A DNA stretch of 20,869 nt from Larix sibirica (taxonomy: Eukaryota; Streptophyta; Pinopsida; Pinales; Pinaceae), in assembly GCA_004151065.3 (NCBI GenBank), contig NWUY0304458980.1, forward strand, positions 1 to 20,869, written 5' to 3'. Positions 18,864 through 20,869 of the stretch are shown in pieces (within the stretch, counting starts at the first letter, position 1; the number at the start of each line of letters is the position of its first letter). Position numbers and translations under genes: made by a program. The notes beneath the pieces were generated by a model that was not told the origin of the DNA, searched no databases, and worked only from the letters and a program-made list of their open reading frames with translations.

Positions 18864-19478
18864 GGCACCCTCAACCTTTGGATTTTATTCGCTACGCCCC
18901 TCACTCTTTTGATCATCTTCTTCATTCCATGCCTCACCTTGAGTTTTGTATTGGATGGCAGGCACTATAAGAACCTTCTTCTTATTGCTATTCTTTTGAA
19001 ATCACCCTTCCTTCCAAAGGGGGTGTGGTTTCAGCCCCAACCCTTGTGCCTGTTTCAGATGGGGTTCTTCCAACAAAGCCGAACCGGGTTATGTTATCTC
19101 AGGCGGGTTATATATTGTATTTATTTATATAACCTTTCATATTTAGATACGGCATTTCGGGCGGGCTTTAAAGACCTTCTTATTTTCCTTATTTACCACC
19201 TGTACTCCTTTCCTATTTTAACAACCTCAGCAACCAAGGTTCTGTGCTTCCTGAATCAACGAACTTCACTTTCAGTGCCTGCATTGAGGGAGGACCTGGA
19301 AAAGCTGGAATACTCTCAGTTTGACCTTACCAACCAACAACCTTTCTATTTAGAAACCTTGCATTTACTGGTAGCTTGGCTCACAGACCTGAACTTTGAT
19401 ATCTTACCGGCCTGTGAACTCTTAGTTACTTTTGCTTTAATGGAAATGAAGGCACGGAGTGGTCAATTTGTGTCTTAA
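18864..19478 (+). CDS. Longest open frame in the window, unrecognised
   Basis: The frame is open for about 204 codons, from after a TAG at 18,861-18,863 to TAA at 19,476-19,478. The first ATG is at 19,059 (139 codons from there); only TTG-type starts lie upstream. The first part is strongly hydrophobic (L, I and F rich). The part after about 19,250 looks like a soluble protein: acidic/Leu-rich, with segments such as REDLEKLEYSQFDLTNQQ and ETLHLLVAWLTDLNFDILPACELL. By a rough stop-frequency estimate, a run this long is expected well under once by chance. It starts directly after the small repeat cluster. I know no family that matches. It may be a fossil of a nuclear or mitochondrial gene, a chimeric frame, or chance in T/C-rich DNA. 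Confidence 0.25.
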   Translation, partial: GTLNLWILFATPLTLLIIFFIPCLTLSFVLDGRHYKNLLLIAILLKSPFLPKGVWFQPQPLCLFQMGFFQQSRTGLCYLRRVIYCIYLYNLSYLDTAFRAGFKDLLIFLIYHLYSFPILTTSATKVLCFLNQRTSLSVPALREDLEKLEYSQFDLTNQQPFYLETLHLLVAWLTDLNFDILPACELLVTFALMEMKARSGQFVS

Positions 19479-20240
19479 CTACGAGGAGAAGCAAGTTTGG
19501 CAAGACAATTAGTGCATGCTTCCTATGTTTTATATACGTAATTACGATGCGGGAAAGAAAGGCGCGAAAGCGAGCGGTTCCGCACCTTGTTTTACCCGTA
19601 CTTCGGGCGGGCGGGCTTCTTCGTGCTAGTTGTTGGGCTGATCATCTTTGAACCGGACCTCGTACTTATTTTGCTGGGCTTATCATCTGGGAGATCGAGG
19701 AACGGGGTCGCTAAACTATTTATATAGTAGAGAGGTAGGTATTTCACTATTTCACTATTTCTCTATTTAAAGAAGAGAGAAGGCCTTAGAAAGACTCCTT
19801 AAAGAGATAAGGCCTTAGGCCTTTGATAACGAAATATGGTTATCCCTTTATTTCTATCTCTAGTTACCGAAATGATACGAGTCAATACTTTCAAGCTGAG
19901 TTAGCGTGTAAAAGCACAAGACAGATATATTTCTTTGTATATCCCACTTACTTTTTTTCCCACTCACTTAATTAAGTCGTTAGGTCAATACTTCGTTCGG
20001 AAAAGGCGGAGCAATTTTGGGGCATTTAAAGTAAGGCATTCGTAAACTCAGAGGCTACTGAAAGACTTCCCAAGAGTCGTGTCTCGTTATGCACTCACTA
20101 CTTCGTACCTTGGCCTGACTAGTTGCCGAAATAATATGAGTAAACACGTTATAATAGAATAAACACCATTATATAGGATATGAAAGTAATTACATCGACC
20201 CAATAGCAATAGATATATAGAGTTGTCTTTCTTTCTCTCA
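19479..20240. other. Intergenic DNA with small duplications
   Basis: The GGGCGGGCTT word at about 19,155, 19,609 and 20,562 is followed by CCTTCTT-like text at the first and last sites. GGGCTGATCATCT and GGGCTTATCATCT lie near 19,636 and 19,676. TATTTCAC is tandem at 19,740-19,763 (third unit TATTTCTC). AAGGCCTTAG is repeated near 19,790 and 19,810. TTACCGAAATGATACGAGT (about 19,863) resembles TTGCCGAAATAATATGAGT (about 20,123). No gene is seen. Confidence 0.5.
19740..19763 (+). repeat. 8-bp tandem repeat, three units
   Basis: Two perfect TATTTCAC units and one TATTTCTC unit. Confidence 0.75.
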
Positions 20241-20320
20241 GGCGAGGCCAGCGTTACGGCCGCCTTACCTTACGAGGTCACCTCCTAGCAGGGGAAGGTG
20301 TACTGCCCTTCCTGGCCCCT
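20241..20320. other. GC-rich segment with inverted repeats
   Basis: GAGGT-C-ACCTC lies at 20,274-20,284. GGAAGG (20,293-20,298) pairs with CCTTCC (20,307-20,312) across eight bases. GGCCAGCG/CGGCCGCC sequence lies just upstream. It stands out from AT-rich flanks and could be structured. No RNA family is recognised. Confidence 0.4.
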
Positions 20321-20869
20321 TATAATTAGGTCCTGAAAGGAAGATAGGTCAACCCTGAGCGCTCCTAAAGTGTTTCTTTCTCTCTGCCAATATCGACGAA
20401 TAAAATACATCTCGCATGCATCGTATAATAAGAAACTAGTTCCGATAAGATGGGTCTCAAATTTACTTACCCATACTTACAAGCAGCATTGCCGAAGCAA
20501 AGCACGGCTGCACCTACCTAGTAGCCTACTTGCACCGGATATCTCCATTATATACGAAGTGTGGGCGGGCTTTATATACCTTCTTTTTCAAATTATTTAG
20601 GAATCAACTTTGAATTATGCTGGGTATTCTTTCTTAATCTTTCTATTGCTATGATCCAGACCCCCCTCCCTTTGGACAGATAATTTTAGTTACGACAAGG
20701 TTGAGGTAATCCATACGTACGCGTATCCTAAAAGTTCGAAAATAGCCGTCGAATGTTCGGAGAGCAGAGACTAGGCAGGCAGTTGGACAAGGTTGATACA
20801 TCCATCCAGTCGGACAAGGTTTAGGCCTTCCATGCATGAATGTTTGCCCCTTGCCCTCCCTTGCCCTCC
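20321..20869. other. Intergenic DNA to the window end
   Basis: The 76-codon frame at 20,370-20,600 is unrecognised and contains one of the GGGCGGGCTT words, so I do not call it a gene. GACAAGGTT, mostly followed by an ATCCA word, occurs at about 20,694, 20,786 and 20,813. The window ends in a doubled 10-bp unit, CCTTGCCCTC (20,849-20,868). Confidence 0.5.

Noticed and set aside
1-20869. Bacterial or phage origin
   Set aside because: There is no gene density, no ribosome-binding-site spaced frames, and no conserved bacterial protein; repeats and stop density fit expanded organelle intergenic DNA.

Overview
The window is almost entirely non-coding DNA, and I could place no complete, confidently recognised gene in it. 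No open frame exceeds about 205 codons in 20.9 kb. There is no tRNA, rRNA, CRISPR or intact transposase signal. Stops interrupt every frame, yet the DNA is not especially AT-rich and CpG is common over most of it. With abundant short imperfect repeats, local duplications, hairpins and a block of foreign-looking DNA, this best fits intergenic sequence of a large land-plant mitochondrial genome. A gymnosperm with an expanded mitochondrial genome is my leading guess, but no diagnostic gene proves it. It does not look bacterial (no gene density) and most of it does not look like plant nuclear DNA (no CpG depletion).

Layout. Positions 1-2650 hold several families of diverged local repeats (126-212, 900-1010, 1306/1571/1961, 2108/2472). 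Positions 2650-5890 are mostly featureless apart from a (TA)18 tract and a 14-bp palindrome. Positions 5890-6350 carry an irregular array of short GGCTT-type words that recurs at 9925-10064. A compact run of hairpins lies at 7296-7373 and is followed by two unrecognised open frames (7456-7911 minus, 7974-8552 plus). Positions 8553-15040 contain further paired repeats (8961/9135, 9312/9588, 10870/10906, the ATCACTAG cluster at 10977-11079, the CTCAATTTCC triplet at 11993-12207, and repeats across 12880-13560).

From about 15,040 to 17,460 the DNA changes character. CpG falls to about 14 in 2.4 kb, and the plus strand is rich in C and poor in G. This looks like a piece of methylated nuclear DNA, possibly retrotransposon-derived, transferred into the organelle. 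Immediately to its right is a minus-strand 76-codon open frame with protein-like composition (17,482-17,712). Next come a seven-unit array of roughly 83 bp (18,050-18,612), a shorter repeat cluster (18,697-18,860), and the longest open frame of the window (18,864-19,478, unrecognised). The rest, 19,479-20,869, is again intergenic with small duplications and GC-rich inverted repeats.

Nothing here supports a set of genes working together. The most notable items are the hairpin cluster, the tandem array, the CpG-poor insert and the two protein-like open frames beside it. All protein-level statements below are by-eye readings without any database search.
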